In this document: positions 55,509 through 64,000 of the stretch, piece after piece
Position numbering within the stretch: the first letter of the stretch is position 1
How the letters are laid out: each line of letters opens with the position of its first letter
From: an uncultured Alphaproteobacteria bacterium
GTDB taxonomy: Bacteria > Pseudomonadota > Alphaproteobacteria > SP197
Length of the DNA stretch: 64,000 bases
Assembly (NCBI GenBank): GCA_958295695.1
Contig: OY282363.1
Coordinates: 2,732,225-2,796,224, forward strand
Direction of reading: 5' to 3'
Position numbers and translations under genes: made by a program
Notes under the pieces: generated by a model
Database searches by the model: none
Told to the model about the DNA's origin: nothing
The model's input: only the letters and a program-made list of their open reading frames with translations

Positions 55509-56471
55509 TTACAGGTCCAGCGTCAACATGGGAGATTTGGCGCGGCTGCAGCAGACCATGATGAACTCGCCGCGTTCCTTCTCCTCGTCGTCGAGCACGA
55601 AGTCGCGGTGGTCGGGCGCGCCGTCGATCAGGACGGTGGCGCAGGTGCCGCAGATGCCCTCCTCGCACATGGTGTCCACGTCGAGGCCGTTGGCGCGCAG
55701 CACCTCCACGATCGTCCGGTCGGCCGGAACGTCGAACACCTGGCCGGTGCTGTGGATCTTGATCTGGAAGGCCTCGCTCGCCCCGCGGTCGACCGATTCG
55801 TCGACCGAGAAGAACTCGAAGTGCACCGTGCCGACGGGCCAGTGGCTCGTCGCGTTCTCGCAAGCGCGCATGAAGCCCGCCGGCCCGCAGTAGTAGACGT
55901 GGGCGCCCGCGCGCACGTCCCTCAGGAGGCCCTCGATGTCGAGCCCGTCGGCCGGGTCGCCGTTGTCGTGGTGGTAGCGGATCCTGTCGGCGAAGTCCGA
56001 CGCGGCGATCTCCCCCATGAAGGCGGTCTTGGCGGGCGCGCGGGTGCAGTAGTGCATCTCGAAGCTCTCGCCCCGGGCGGAAAGGTCGCGCGCCATGGCC
56101 ATCATGGGCGTCACGCCGATGCCTCCGGCGAGCAGGATGTGGTGCGTGGCCTTGTCCGACAGCGGGAAGTTGTTGCGCGGCGCGTGGACGGTGAGCGTGT
56201 CGCCCTCCCCGACGTTGTCGTGCATGTAGACCGAGCCGCCCCGGCTCTCGGGCTCGCGCAGCACGGCGACGACGTAACGGTCGACGTCGCGCGGGTCGCT
56301 CGATATCGAATACTGGCGCGCGACGCCGTTGGGAAGCTCGACATCGAGATGCGCCCCGGCGGTGAACATCGGCAGCAGGCGGCCGTCCGGGTCGACCAGT
56401 TCGAAGGACCGGATGTCCTCGGCCTCCTGGACGATCCTGTTGACCTTCAGGGACAGCGTCGCGCCGCTCAT
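55509..56471 (-). CDS. Flavin/[2Fe-2S] oxygenase reductase (PDR/VanB-like)
   Basis: A 320-residue three-domain reductase. The FMN-binding beta-barrel has RQYSISSDPRDVDRYVVAVL; the NAD(P)H domain has LLAGGIGVTPMMAMARDL and YYCGPAGFM; the C-terminal plant-type [2Fe-2S] domain has the four-Cys pattern MCEEGICGTCATVLIDGAPD plus MVCCSRAK. The order matches phthalate dioxygenase reductase and vanillate demethylase VanB. It converges on the Rieske gene and is a good candidate to reduce that ferredoxin for the desaturase. The ATG at 56,469-56,471 starts MSGATLSLKVNRIVQEAED. Confidence 0.92.
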   Translation of the reverse strand: MSGATLSLKVNRIVQEAEDIRSFELVDPDGRLLPMFTAGAHLDVELPNGVARQYSISSDPRDVDRYVVAVLREPESRGGSVYMHDNVGEGDTLTVHAPRNNFPLSDKATHHILLAGGIGVTPMMAMARDLSARGESFEMHYCTRAPAKTAFMGEIAASDFADRIRYHHDNGDPADGLDIEGLLRDVRAGAHVYYCGPAGFMRACENATSHWPVGTVHFEFFSVDESVDRGASEAFQIKIHSTGQVFDVPADRTIVEVLRANGLDVDTMCEEGICGTCATVLIDGAPDHRDFVLDDEEKERGEFIMVCCSRAKSPMLTLDL

Positions 56472-56701
56472 CGCCTTCCCTCCGACGCGGGGTCGTAACC
56501 GGCCGGCGCCCGGCCGCGCTCCCCCGGCGCGCCACGGTACGCACATTCGGAACTAACCCACTGATTGAAAACGGTTTTCTCTTCCGCCAGTCCGCGACCG
56601 GGGCGCGAAGAATGCCGCCTCCGGCTCCCCGATGCAACAGGATGCCGGAAGGCGACAACGAAGGGGGTCGCGAGTCGCGCGGGCGAGCCGGCAAGCCGGA
56701 A

Positions 56702-56718
56702 CCGCCCTGTCCGGGCGG
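56702..56718 (-). terminator. hairpin after murJ
   Basis: CCGCCC (56702-56707) pairs with GGGCGG (56713-56718) around five bases, about 43 bases beyond the murJ stop. On the minus strand it is followed by TTCC only, so intrinsic termination would be weak. The surrounding 56,472-56,760 shows no gene. Confidence 0.3.
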
Positions 56719-56760
56719 CCCGCTCGACGCCAAGCCCCCGCCGGAGCCTGACGGAACGCC

Positions 56761-58317
56761 CTATGCGTCGGCTTGGCGGCGCATCATGGCGCCGATCTCG
56801 CTCAGCCGGAACGCGCCCAGGAGCTGGCCGGCGAGCGCGTAGGTCCCGAGCCCCAGCGCCACCGTCGCCGCGAGGCTCGCGGCCTCGGCGGCGTCCCCCG
56901 GAGGCGGCCAGCGTTCCTGCGCGGCGAGCGCGAGCCGCAGCGCGAGCGCCATCGCCGCCGACGCCAAGAGGACGCGGGGCAGGCGCCGGAGCAGACGCGC
57001 GTCGGGCGCGAAGTGGCCGCGCCTGACGAGGATGGCGTACAGCAGGCCCGCGTTGATCCACGCCGCGCCGGCCGTCGCGAGCGCGATGCCGACGTGCCCC
57101 AGGGACCAGATCAGCGAGAGCATGATGACGATGTTGCTCGCCAGCGCCACGACCGCCGTCTTGACCGGCGTCCCGGTGTCCTTGCGAGCGAAGAAGCCGG
57201 GCGCGAAGACCTTGATCAGCACATAGGCCGGCAGCCCCGTGGCGAAGGCGACCAGGGCGGCGGCGCTGGCCGCCGTGTCCGCGGCGTCGAAGGCGCCGCG
57301 CTCGAACAGGACGGCGATGACCGGCTCGGCGATCACCGCGAGCGCCGCGGCGCCGGGCAGGCAGAAGACCATGACGAGCTCGACCGCGCGGCTCTGGCTG
57401 TCGTTCGCGCCCGCCGCGTCGCCGGCCTCGATCTGGCGCGAGAGAAGCGGCAGCAGCGCGGTGCCCACCGCGATCCCGATCACGCCCAGGGGGAGCTGGT
57501 TCACCCGGTCGGCGTAGTAGAGATAGGAGATCGCGCCGGTGGGCAGGAACGAGGCGACCCAGAGGTCGACCACGAGGTTGATCTGCACCGCGCCCGCGCC
57601 GAGCGCCGCCGGGCCGAAAAGCTTGAGGACGCCCTTCACGCCCGCGGTGAGGCGCGGCGGCAGCAGGCGCGGCGGCAGTCCGGCGCGCCTCAGGCCGGCC
57701 ACGAGCAGCAGGAGCTGGGCCACGCCGCCGAGCGTCACGCCCCAGGCCAGCGCGCGGCCCGCGTCGACGTCGTCGGAGGCGGAGGCCATGAGCGCCGCCG
57801 CGATCAGGCTGAGGTTGAGCAGGATGGGCGCCGCGGCGTAGGCGGCGAAACGGCCCGTGGAGTTCAGCATCGCGCCGAACAGGGAGACGAGCGAGATGAG
57901 CAGGAGATAGGGGAAGGTGACGCGGGTGAGTTCGACGGCGAGCGCGAGCTTGTCCGGCTCGTCCGAGAACCCCGGGGCCAGCGCGAGCACGGCCCACGGC
58001 ATGACGATCTCGAACAGCGCGACCAGCGCCGCCAGCGCGAAGAGCAGGACGGCCAGCGTCTCGTCGGCCAGCCGTCTGGCGTCGGCTTCGCCCTCGCCTT
58101 CCAGCTTGCCCGCGAACATCGGGACGAAGGCGGCGTTGAACGCGCCCTCGGCGAACAGGCGGCGGAAGAAGTTCGGCAGCTTGAACGCCACCAGGAAGGC
58201 GTCGGCCGCGAGGCCCGCGCCCAGCGCGGCCGCGAACAGCAGGTCGCGCAGGAACCCGAGCACGCGACTGATCGCGGTCAACCCGCTCACGGTGACGAAG
58301 GCACGGCCAAGGTTCAT
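56761..58317 (-). CDS. murJ: MurJ lipid II flippase
   Basis: A 518-residue MOP-superfamily membrane protein with about fourteen helices. It starts MNLGRAFVTVSGLTAISRVL, followed by GFLRDLLFAAALGAGLAADA and FKLPNFFRRLFAEGAFNAAF, the most conserved part of MurJ, and has FGAMLNSTGRFAAYAAAPIL further on. It flips lipid II across the inner membrane for peptidoglycan synthesis and is normally essential. The two arginines in the N-terminal region match those lining the cavity in characterised MurJ. Confidence 0.95.
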   Translation of the reverse strand: MNLGRAFVTVSGLTAISRVLGFLRDLLFAAALGAGLAADAFLVAFKLPNFFRRLFAEGAFNAAFVPMFAGKLEGEGEADARRLADETLAVLLFALAALVALFEIVMPWAVLALAPGFSDEPDKLALAVELTRVTFPYLLLISLVSLFGAMLNSTGRFAAYAAAPILLNLSLIAAALMASASDDVDAGRALAWGVTLGGVAQLLLLVAGLRRAGLPPRLLPPRLTAGVKGVLKLFGPAALGAGAVQINLVVDLWVASFLPTGAISYLYYADRVNQLPLGVIGIAVGTALLPLLSRQIEAGDAAGANDSQSRAVELVMVFCLPGAAALAVIAEPVIAVLFERGAFDAADTAASAAALVAFATGLPAYVLIKVFAPGFFARKDTGTPVKTAVVALASNIVIMLSLIWSLGHVGIALATAGAAWINAGLLYAILVRRGHFAPDARLLRRLPRVLLASAAMALALRLALAAQERWPPPGDAAEAASLAATVALGLGTYALAGQLLGAFRLSEIGAMMRRQADA

Positions 58318-58614
58318 GCGCGCTCGGTGCGGGACGACGACGGCGGATTCAAGGCGCGGGCGGGTGGACGGGACCGGAACCGCCGAAACGATATCGCAAC
58401 GACGCTATCACGGCGCCCCCGCGCGGTGGAGTCGGCGCGCCGCGGCGTCCGCGCGACCGCCGCGGACCGGGTGGCCGGCGGGCGCGGGAACTCGGTTGTC
58501 CGCCGGCCCGCGGGCTGGACGCCGGACGGCAAGGCGGCATACTGGTCCCGCTCGTTCCGAAAGAGTAAAGAGCGGACGCAGCATGGCGACGCGACGACCG
58601 GAGAGGAGGCCGCG

Positions 58615-58992
58615 ATGAGCGCCGACGGGAGACCGAAACTCGCGGTGGGACATGTGAGCCTGGAGGTGGAGGACGTCGGCGAGGCCCATGCGTTCTTCGT
58701 GCGCCACGGCATGCGCGACATCTTCGAGGGCGACGACTTCGGGGTGCTCGAGCTGCGCGGCGGCACCCATCTGGTGCTCCGCCGCGCCGAGGGAACGGTC
58801 GAGCCGGACAGGACGGCCCCCTTCGATCTCATGGTCGACGACATCGACGCGGCCCGCGCGGAGTTCGCGAGCGCCGGCGTGACCGCCACCGGGATCGCGC
58901 GCGGGCGCATCCACGACACCTTCCATATCGAAGGTCCGGGCGGCTATCGTTTCGCCGTGACCTCGTCCCACGCCGGCGACCGGGCGGTGTGA
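58615..58992 (+). CDS. VOC (glyoxalase-fold) protein
   Basis: A 125-residue single-domain protein of the vicinal oxygen chelate fold. Typical elements are KLAVGHVSLEVEDVGEAHAF near the start, FGVLELRGGTHLVLRR, LMVDDIDAARAEFASAGVT and HDTFHIEGPGGYRFAV near the end. Possible metal ligands include the first His (GHVS) and His/Glu of FHIEGPGG. Members include lyases, dioxygenases and resistance proteins; nothing here decides which. A GAGAGGAGG ribosome site precedes the ATG at 58,615. It is divergent from murJ. Confidence 0.8.
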   Translation: MSADGRPKLAVGHVSLEVEDVGEAHAFFVRHGMRDIFEGDDFGVLELRGGTHLVLRRAEGTVEPDRTAPFDLMVDDIDAARAEFASAGVTATGIARGRIHDTFHIEGPGGYRFAVTSSHAGDRAV

Positions 58993-59124
58993 ACGGCGAC
59001 CGCCCACAATCGTGGGCCGCCTATGCCAGCGGTGAGCCGGAGGCGTCCCGCGCCGGCGCGTCTCGTGGCGGGATCGAGATCGGGAGCAATCCCCGCCTCG
59101 AAAAGGCCCCCGGCGGCGCGGCGG

Positions 59125-59487
59125 TCACAGGATCACGTAGACCTTGGCCACGGCGCGCCTGACATCGCACCGTCCGCTCCATCCCGCCGGGAACCACGCC
59201 GTGTCTCCCCCCGCGATCTCGATCTCGTCGCCGGCGTCGCTGGTGTAGGCGCATTCGCCTTCGAGGAAGTGGCAGAACTCGGGCCGGGCGACCTCGCAGC
59301 GCCAGCTCCCTTCCGTGCAGCGCCAGTAGCCGGCTTCCGGGAAGGTCCCGCCGCCGCCGGTCAGCGTCCGCCCCGACGTGCGGGAGACCGGCTCGCCCAG
59401 GGGTTCGGGCACGGTGCCCCAGTCGCCGAGCTCCCCGTCCGCCAGTCCGGCGGCCCGCCCGAGGAGCGCGACGGCCGGCGCCGTCAT
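59125..59487 (-). CDS. cupin-domain protein
   Basis: A 120-residue protein with a cupin_3-like (DUF861) fold: FPEAGYWRCTEGSWRCEVAR, then EFCHFLEGECAYTSDAGDEI and GGDTAWFPAGWSGRCDVRRA. Such proteins resemble ureidoglycolate/(S)-ureidoglycine cupins and simple metal-binding proteins; the function is not known. Its ATG overlaps the stop of the glycosyltransferase gene (ATGA, 59,484-59,487), so the two are co-translated. Confidence 0.85.
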   Translation of the reverse strand: MTAPAVALLGRAAGLADGELGDWGTVPEPLGEPVSRTSGRTLTGGGGTFPEAGYWRCTEGSWRCEVARPEFCHFLEGECAYTSDAGDEIEIAGGDTAWFPAGWSGRCDVRRAVAKVYVIL

Positions 59488-60776
59488 GCCGCGGTCTTCC
59501 TCAGCAGCCTGTCGAGCTCCTCCGCGCCCTTGCGGCGGCCGTCGGCGGCCTGCATGTGGCGGGCGAGCTTGTCCAGCCTCGCCTTCATCGCGCCGTCGCC
59601 GAGCATGCGCGCAAGGGCGCCGGCGATGTCGGCGTCCGTCCAGGTGTAGCGTTCCAGGGCGAGGCCGTAGCCGCGCTCGTCGATGTGGGTGGCGTTGTCG
59701 TGGCCGTCCCAGCAGTAGGGCATGATGAGCGCCGGCTTGCCGAAATAGAGGCATTCGTTGAAGCTGTTGTTGCCGCCGTGGTGGATCACCGCGTCGACCT
59801 GCTCGATCGCGCTGGGCTGAGGATACCAGCTCTCGACGTGGCAGTTGTCGGGGATGGCGTCGTAGGCATCGCGGTAGTCGCCGACGTTGACCAGCACCCG
59901 GTAGGGCAGCGCGCCGAGCGTCGCCATCAGACGTTTCATGAGGTCCGTGTCGCCCGAACCCAGGCTGCCGAAGCTGACGTAGATCAGCGGCTTGTCGTCG
60001 TGGACCTTGAACCGGGGCGTCTCATAGGCCTCCTCGGCGCGGATGCAGCCCTCCAGGTAGACGAACCTCTCGGGGTCCAGGGGATGGCGCCGGTTGAAGG
60101 CCAGCGGCTTGGGATAGTGCAGCAGGTTGAGCCACGGCGAGGTCTCGAAGAACTGTCCCGTGGGGTAGGGCTCCTCGCCGCGGGACTCCAGGAATTCGTT
60201 GAACCTCGCGTGGATCGGCCCGATCTCGCGCTCGAACGCCTCGCGATAGGCGGCGAAGCCCGCCGGGTCGTCCTCGCGGCAGCCCGAGAGGTGCGGCGGA
60301 ATGTCGGGGTCCTCGATCTCGTTCTCGCTGCACGAGATGATCCGCACCCAGGGTACGCCGTAACGCTTCGCGGCCGGGAACAGGACCACGTTGTCGACGC
60401 AGATCAGGTCCGGCCCGATCTCGTCGAGGGCCCGGGGCAGGTCCTTCTCCGCCCACACGGCGGTCTCCACGATCGCCTCCCAGCACGCCTTGATGTAGGT
60501 CGAGACCTGCTCGATCGGCGGCGTCCTGAAGTTCGGGATCTGCCCGTTGATGAAGTCCGACCAGTAGCGCGCCATGGCCTCCGGCTCCATCGGTTCCGAC
60601 ATGGCGATCAGGCGCTCCTCGAAACCGTAGCCCTCGAAGACGCCGCCGAAGCCGGCGTCGGCCACGAAGACCGGATTGTGCCCCATCTCCCGGCAGACCT
60701 GCGCGATGCCCACGGAGTTCAGCGCCGGTCCGAAGGCGGCTTCCGGAAAGAAGACGATGGTTTTGCCGTCGCTCAT
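59484..60776 (-). CDS. GT1 (UGT/MGT-like) glycosyltransferase
   Basis: A 430-residue GT-B glycosyltransferase. The N-terminal acceptor domain starts IVFFPEAAFGPALNSVGI. The C-terminal donor domain has LIYVSFGSLGSGDTDLMKRL, then ESWYPQPSAIEQVDAVIHHG and GNNSFNECLYFGKPALIMPY, the UGT/MGT signature with the donor-binding HHGG-NS. Such enzymes glycosylate lipids, antibiotics or small hydrophobic molecules in the cytoplasm, using nucleotide sugars. The acceptor is unknown. It is followed by a co-translated cupin and preceded, 48 bases away, by the ABC-like gene. Confidence 0.88.
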   Translation of the reverse strand: MSDGKTIVFFPEAAFGPALNSVGIAQVCREMGHNPVFVADAGFGGVFEGYGFEERLIAMSEPMEPEAMARYWSDFINGQIPNFRTPPIEQVSTYIKACWEAIVETAVWAEKDLPRALDEIGPDLICVDNVVLFPAAKRYGVPWVRIISCSENEIEDPDIPPHLSGCREDDPAGFAAYREAFEREIGPIHARFNEFLESRGEEPYPTGQFFETSPWLNLLHYPKPLAFNRRHPLDPERFVYLEGCIRAEEAYETPRFKVHDDKPLIYVSFGSLGSGDTDLMKRLMATLGALPYRVLVNVGDYRDAYDAIPDNCHVESWYPQPSAIEQVDAVIHHGGNNSFNECLYFGKPALIMPYCWDGHDNATHIDERGYGLALERYTWTDADIAGALARMLGDGAMKARLDKLARHMQAADGRRKGAEELDRLLRKTAA

Positions 60777-60824
60777 GTGTCTGTCCCGTCAGGTTGAAAC
60801 GGCCCGTTTCGGCGGGATCGCCGG

Positions 60825-61901
60825 TCAGAGCGGCACCGGACGCGCCGCCTCGTCGTCCCACGTACACCACACCCGGCGGCCTTCCCGCAAGTCGTCCGCG
60901 TCGAGCTGGGCGGTGTCGACGCGCGCGATCAGGGTCTCGTCCATGCCTTCCAGGCGGATATGCGCGGCCAGCCCGATCACCGAATAGGCGAGGCCCGAGA
61001 CGCGGCCTTCGAGGGCGGGCGCGCCGGGCCGCCGGAGATGGATCCCGACGGCGTCGGGGCGCAGCAGAAGAGCCTGGCGCCCACCGCCCTCGGCCGCGCG
61101 CCGGGCGGCCGGACCGAGCGACGCGGGCGGCAGGGCGCCGAGGGCGCGGCCGGGGACGAGGTTCGCCGGCCCGGTGAGCCGCGCGGTGACGGCGTGGCGC
61201 GGCGAGTCGTAGACCGCGCGCGGGCGGTCCAGTTCGATCATGCGCCCATCGTGCATCACGCCGACCCGGTCGGCGAAGGCCATGGCCGTGGCCCCGTCGC
61301 CGGTCGCCAGCATCAACGTGAACCGGGCTTCGCCCTGCAGGGTCCCGAGACGACCGAGGATCTGGCCAGCCTGCGCGGCGTCGACCATGCCGAGCGCGTC
61401 GTCCATCAGCAGGACCAGGGGCTCGACCGCCAGGGCCCGGGCCAGCGCCGCCCGCTGGCGTTCGCCCGGGTTGAGCGCGCCGGGCCAAGCGTCCTCGCGT
61501 CCGCGGAGCCCGGCCAGGTCCAGCGCGCTCCCGATCCGGCTCTCGAGTTCGGACCGGCCCATGCCGCGCGCGTTCAGCCCATAGGCCACGTTCTTGCCCA
61601 CCGTCATGTGCGGAAACAGGGCGTCCCGCGCGGTCAGCAGGGCGAAGGGCCGCCGCCGCGCGGGGGCCGTCTGGACCTCGTGGCCGTTGAACAGTATCCG
61701 GCCGCCGGTGAGCGTGCCGAAGCCGGCGATCAGCCGCAGCAGGCACCCGCCGCCGGCGGCCGCCTCGCCGAGGAGGACCACCGTCCGCCCGGCCGGGACG
61801 CCGAGCGTGATGTCCGCCACCGGCGGCAGGCGGTCGGCGAAGCCGCTCAGCCCTTGGAGCTCCAGGGTGTTTGTCGCGCCCATGGCCGCGATGGTGCGCA
61901 T
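60825..61901 (-). CDS. Catalytically degenerate ABC-transporter ATPase homologue (PotA/FbpC-like)
   Basis: A 358-residue protein with the layout of a sugar/polyamine-type ABC ATPase plus C-terminal TOBE domain. Each functional motif is altered. Walker A reads GEAAAGGGCLL (no Lys or Ser/Thr); the Q-loop is LLTARDALFPHMTV (Gln to Thr); the signature is LNPGERQRAALARALA instead of LSGGQ; Walker B reads LVLLMDDALGMVD with no catalytic Glu; the switch is ATGDGATAMAFADRV with no His. Lengths between motifs are normal and the frame is intact, so this looks like a preserved non-hydrolysing protein rather than a decayed gene. No permease is nearby. A start at 61,883 (MGATNTLELQ) is an alternative. Confidence 0.8.
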   Translation of the reverse strand: MRTIAAMGATNTLELQGLSGFADRLPPVADITLGVPAGRTVVLLGEAAAGGGCLLRLIAGFGTLTGGRILFNGHEVQTAPARRRPFALLTARDALFPHMTVGKNVAYGLNARGMGRSELESRIGSALDLAGLRGREDAWPGALNPGERQRAALARALAVEPLVLLMDDALGMVDAAQAGQILGRLGTLQGEARFTLMLATGDGATAMAFADRVGVMHDGRMIELDRPRAVYDSPRHAVTARLTGPANLVPGRALGALPPASLGPAARRAAEGGGRQALLLRPDAVGIHLRRPGAPALEGRVSGLAYSVIGLAAHIRLEGMDETLIARVDTAQLDADDLREGRRVWCTWDDEAARPVPL

Positions 61902-62014
61902 TCCGCCGGGCGCGATCAAGCGGCTCCGGCGTTGAAGACAACGGACCGGAACGCCGATATCCTCTCGCCGAAGCGAGTTTACCCTTTCCCGCTTTTCCGG
62001 ACCCGGCCCGACGG

Positions 62015-63994
62015 ATGCCCGACCACGCCGACTTCGCGAACCTGATCTGGCAGATCGCCGACCTGCTGCGCGGCCCATACCGCCCACCGCAATACGAGCG
62101 CGTCATGCTGCCGATGACCGTGCTTCGCCGCTTCGACTGCGTGCTGACCCCTACCAAGGACAAAGTCCTCGCGGAACACGAACGCCTGAAGGGCCGGCTC
62201 GAAGGCAACGCGCTGGAGGCCAGGCTGGACGCGGCGGCGGGCCAGCGTTTCCACAACCGTTCGCCGCTGGATTTCAACCGGCTGAAGGGCGACCCAGACG
62301 GGGTCGCGCGACACCTCGTCGGCTACATCCAGGGCTTTTCGACCGATGTGCGCGACATCTTCGAGTATTTCGAGTTCGAGAACGAGATCGACAAGATGCG
62401 CGAGGCGAACATCCTCTATCTCGTGGTCTCGAAGTTCGCCGATGTCGATCTGCACCCCGATACGGTCCCCAATCCGCAAATGGGCCTCATTTTCGAGAAC
62501 CTGATCCGCCGCTTCAACGAACTGGCGAACGAAACCGCGGGCGACCACTTCACGCCGCGCGACGCGATCCGGCTGATGGTGAACATCCTGTTCATCGACG
62601 ACGACGACCTTCTCGCGGTCCCCGGCACGGCGCGCACGTTGCTGGACCCGGCCTGCGGCACCGGCGGCATGCTGGCCGAGGCGCAGAACTACCTGCGCGA
62701 CCACCACGCGCAGGCTCGGCTCTTCGTCTACGGCCAGGACTACAACCCGCGCGCCTTCGCCACCGCCGCCTCCGACATGCTGATGAAGCAGGTGGACCAC
62801 AACGGCGGCGGCGACAACATCCGCTTCGGCGACAGCTTCACGGAGGACAGGTTCCCGGGAGAGACCTTCGACTATTTCCTCACCAACCCGCCGTTCGGCG
62901 TGGACTGGAAGAAGCAACGGAAGGACATCCGGCGCGAGCATGAGAAGGACGGCTTCGCCGGCCGTTTCGGCGCCGGCCTGCCGCGCGTGAGCGACGGTTC
63001 GCTGCTCTTCCTCCAGCACATGTGGCGCAAGCGCGAGCCCGTGCGCCCCAGGGAACACAAGCACGGCTCGCGCCTCGCCATCGTCCTGAGCGGCTCGCCG
63101 CTCTTCGCCGGCGGCGCGGGCTCGGGCGAGAGCGAGATCCGCCGGTGGTTCATCGAGAACGACTGGCTGGAAGCCATCGTCGCGTTGCCGGAACAGATGT
63201 TCTACAACACCGGCATCGGCACCTATGTCTGGATCGTCGCCAACCGCAAGGAGAAGCGGCGCAAGGGCCGTATCCAGCTCGTCGACGCGCGCGACGTATG
63301 GACCGCCGGCGGCGGCGTGGAGAGCAAGCGCAGCCTCGGCGACAAGCGCCGGCACATCGCCGACGGTCAGATCGAAGAGATTGTGCGCCTCTACGGGCGC
63401 TTCGAGGATGGCGAGCGCTCCAGGCTTTTCGACAATGCCGACTTCGGCTACACCCGCGTTACCGTCGAGCGCCCGCTGCGGCTGCGCTACCGAATGACGG
63501 TCGAGAACAAGGCGCGTTTCCTCGACGCCTGCCCGGAATTGCTCGACGATGTGCAAGCCATCGACACGGCGCTCGGCGGTGAACCCTTGCGGGACTGGAA
63601 CGCCGTCCAGGACCGCGTCCGCGACCTGCTGCGCGAGCGTAGCTCTCGCTGGACGCAGAAAGAGCAGAAGCTCTTTCGCGATGTCTTCACCGAAAAGGAC
63701 CCGGATGCCGTGCCCATCGTGAAGGAAAGTAGCGGACCCGAACCCGACTCGGCGCTGCGCGATTTCGAGAACGTGCCGCTCAAGCAGGACATCGACGCCT
63801 ATTTCGAACGCGAGGTCCGGCCGCACCTGCCCGACGCCTGGATGGACAGGGAGAAAGACAAGATCGGCTACGAGATCGCCTTCAATCGTCACTTCCACAA
63901 GTACACGTCGCCGCGCCCGCTGGAGGAGATCGACGCGGACCTGAAGGCGACCGAGAAAGAGATCGTGCGTCTGTTTCGGGAGGTGGTTGGATGA
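62015..63994 (+). CDS. hsdM: Type I restriction-modification DNA methyltransferase subunit
   Basis: A 659-residue N6-adenine methyltransferase (HsdM). The N-terminal helical domain starts FANLIWQIADLLRGPYRPPQ, then YERVMLPMTVLRRFDCVL. The AdoMet-binding motif I is LLDPACGTGGMLAEA near residue 210, and the catalytic motif IV is NPPFGVDWKK near residue 290. GEFYTPR-like AGDHFTPRDAIRLM and EQMFYNTGIGTYVWIVANRK also fit. The C-terminal 150 residues contain EIAFNRHFHKY and a coiled coil ending LFREVVG. It would pair with a specificity subunit, and the stop overlaps a new ATG (ATGA), the expected hsdS position. Confidence 0.94.
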   Translation: MPDHADFANLIWQIADLLRGPYRPPQYERVMLPMTVLRRFDCVLTPTKDKVLAEHERLKGRLEGNALEARLDAAAGQRFHNRSPLDFNRLKGDPDGVARHLVGYIQGFSTDVRDIFEYFEFENEIDKMREANILYLVVSKFADVDLHPDTVPNPQMGLIFENLIRRFNELANETAGDHFTPRDAIRLMVNILFIDDDDLLAVPGTARTLLDPACGTGGMLAEAQNYLRDHHAQARLFVYGQDYNPRAFATAASDMLMKQVDHNGGGDNIRFGDSFTEDRFPGETFDYFLTNPPFGVDWKKQRKDIRREHEKDGFAGRFGAGLPRVSDGSLLFLQHMWRKREPVRPREHKHGSRLAIVLSGSPLFAGGAGSGESEIRRWFIENDWLEAIVALPEQMFYNTGIGTYVWIVANRKEKRRKGRIQLVDARDVWTAGGGVESKRSLGDKRRHIADGQIEEIVRLYGRFEDGERSRLFDNADFGYTRVTVERPLRLRYRMTVENKARFLDACPELLDDVQAIDTALGGEPLRDWNAVQDRVRDLLRERSSRWTQKEQKLFRDVFTEKDPDAVPIVKESSGPEPDSALRDFENVPLKQDIDAYFEREVRPHLPDAWMDREKDKIGYEIAFNRHFHKYTSPRPLEEIDADLKATEKEIVRLFREVVG

Positions 63995-64000
63995 ACCGGT
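63991..64000 (+). CDS. start of the next gene, probably hsdS (partial)
   Basis: An ATG overlaps the hsdM stop as ATGA and is followed by AACCGG up to the window edge. Position and overlap suit an HsdS specificity subunit, but only three codons are visible, so the identity rests on context alone. Confidence 0.35.

Noticed and set aside
59002-59017. Terminator between the VOC and cupin genes
   Set aside because: GCCCAC/GTGGGC forms a 6-bp stem with a 4-base loop, but no T-run follows on either strand.

Overview
The window is a contiguous piece of a GC-rich bacterial chromosome, most likely an alphaproteobacterium. The evidence is gene content: a truncated HPr kinase next to RapZ and a mannose-type EIIA, the aerobic cobaltochelatase pair CobS/CobT beside a J-domain protein and BolA, methylmalonyl-CoA mutase with MeaB, and an outer-membrane autotransporter (so Gram-negative). 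I saw no rRNA, tRNA or CRISPR array.

Layout. 1-3.4 kb: end of hldE, a DUF465 protein, ubiX, a TIGR02444 protein, ahcY. 3.9-8.5 kb: a minus-strand regulatory phosphotransferase block in transcription order hpf, ptsN, hprK, rapZ, EIIA(Man-type), ptsH, ptsI, with no sugar permease. 8.9-13.4 kb: methylmalonyl-CoA mutase behind a near-perfect palindrome, meaB, a MmcQ/YjbR protein, rpmB and a queuosine-precursor transporter. 13.5-36.8 kb: one minus-strand gene of 7,773 codons for a giant autotransporter made of about 55 tandem beta-sandwich (Calx-beta-like) repeats. 36.8-37.9 kb: debris with an IS1-type transposase remnant and a broken HEPN-like gene. 37.9-48.3 kb: a glycosylation locus with a GT2-GtrA polyprenyl-phosphate mannose/glucose synthase, ManC, a GT22 enzyme, a GT117 (DUF2723) enzyme and two tandem TMTC-like enzymes. 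48.6-56.5 kb: an exported amine oxidase, cobT, cobS, a J-domain protein, bolA, and a membrane desaturase/hydroxylase with Rieske ferredoxin and a flavin reductase. 56.8-61.9 kb: murJ, VOC and cupin proteins, a GT1 glycosyltransferase and an ABC ATPase lacking its catalytic residues. 62.0-64 kb: hsdM of a type I restriction-modification system, with the first bases of the next gene.

Main idea. The animal relatives of two enzyme families here are protein O-mannosyltransferases for beta-sandwich domains: TMTC1-4 act on cadherin EC domains, and TMEM260 (GT117) acts on IPT domains. Here two TMTC-like enzymes, one GT117 enzyme, one GT22 enzyme, a GDP-mannose supply enzyme and a polyprenyl-phosphate sugar synthase lie beside an enormous Ser/Thr-rich beta-sandwich surface protein. 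I propose a bacterial surface O-mannosylation system whose main client is the giant autotransporter. The gene families are visible in the sequence; the substrate link is inference.

Other links: CobS/CobT supply the cobalamin needed by the mutase/MeaB pair; HprK, RapZ, HPr with its regulatory serine, and EI form a nitrogen/carbon signalling PTS. Remnants of two insertion sequences and a short hpf with no rpoN before it mark places where the chromosome was rearranged.
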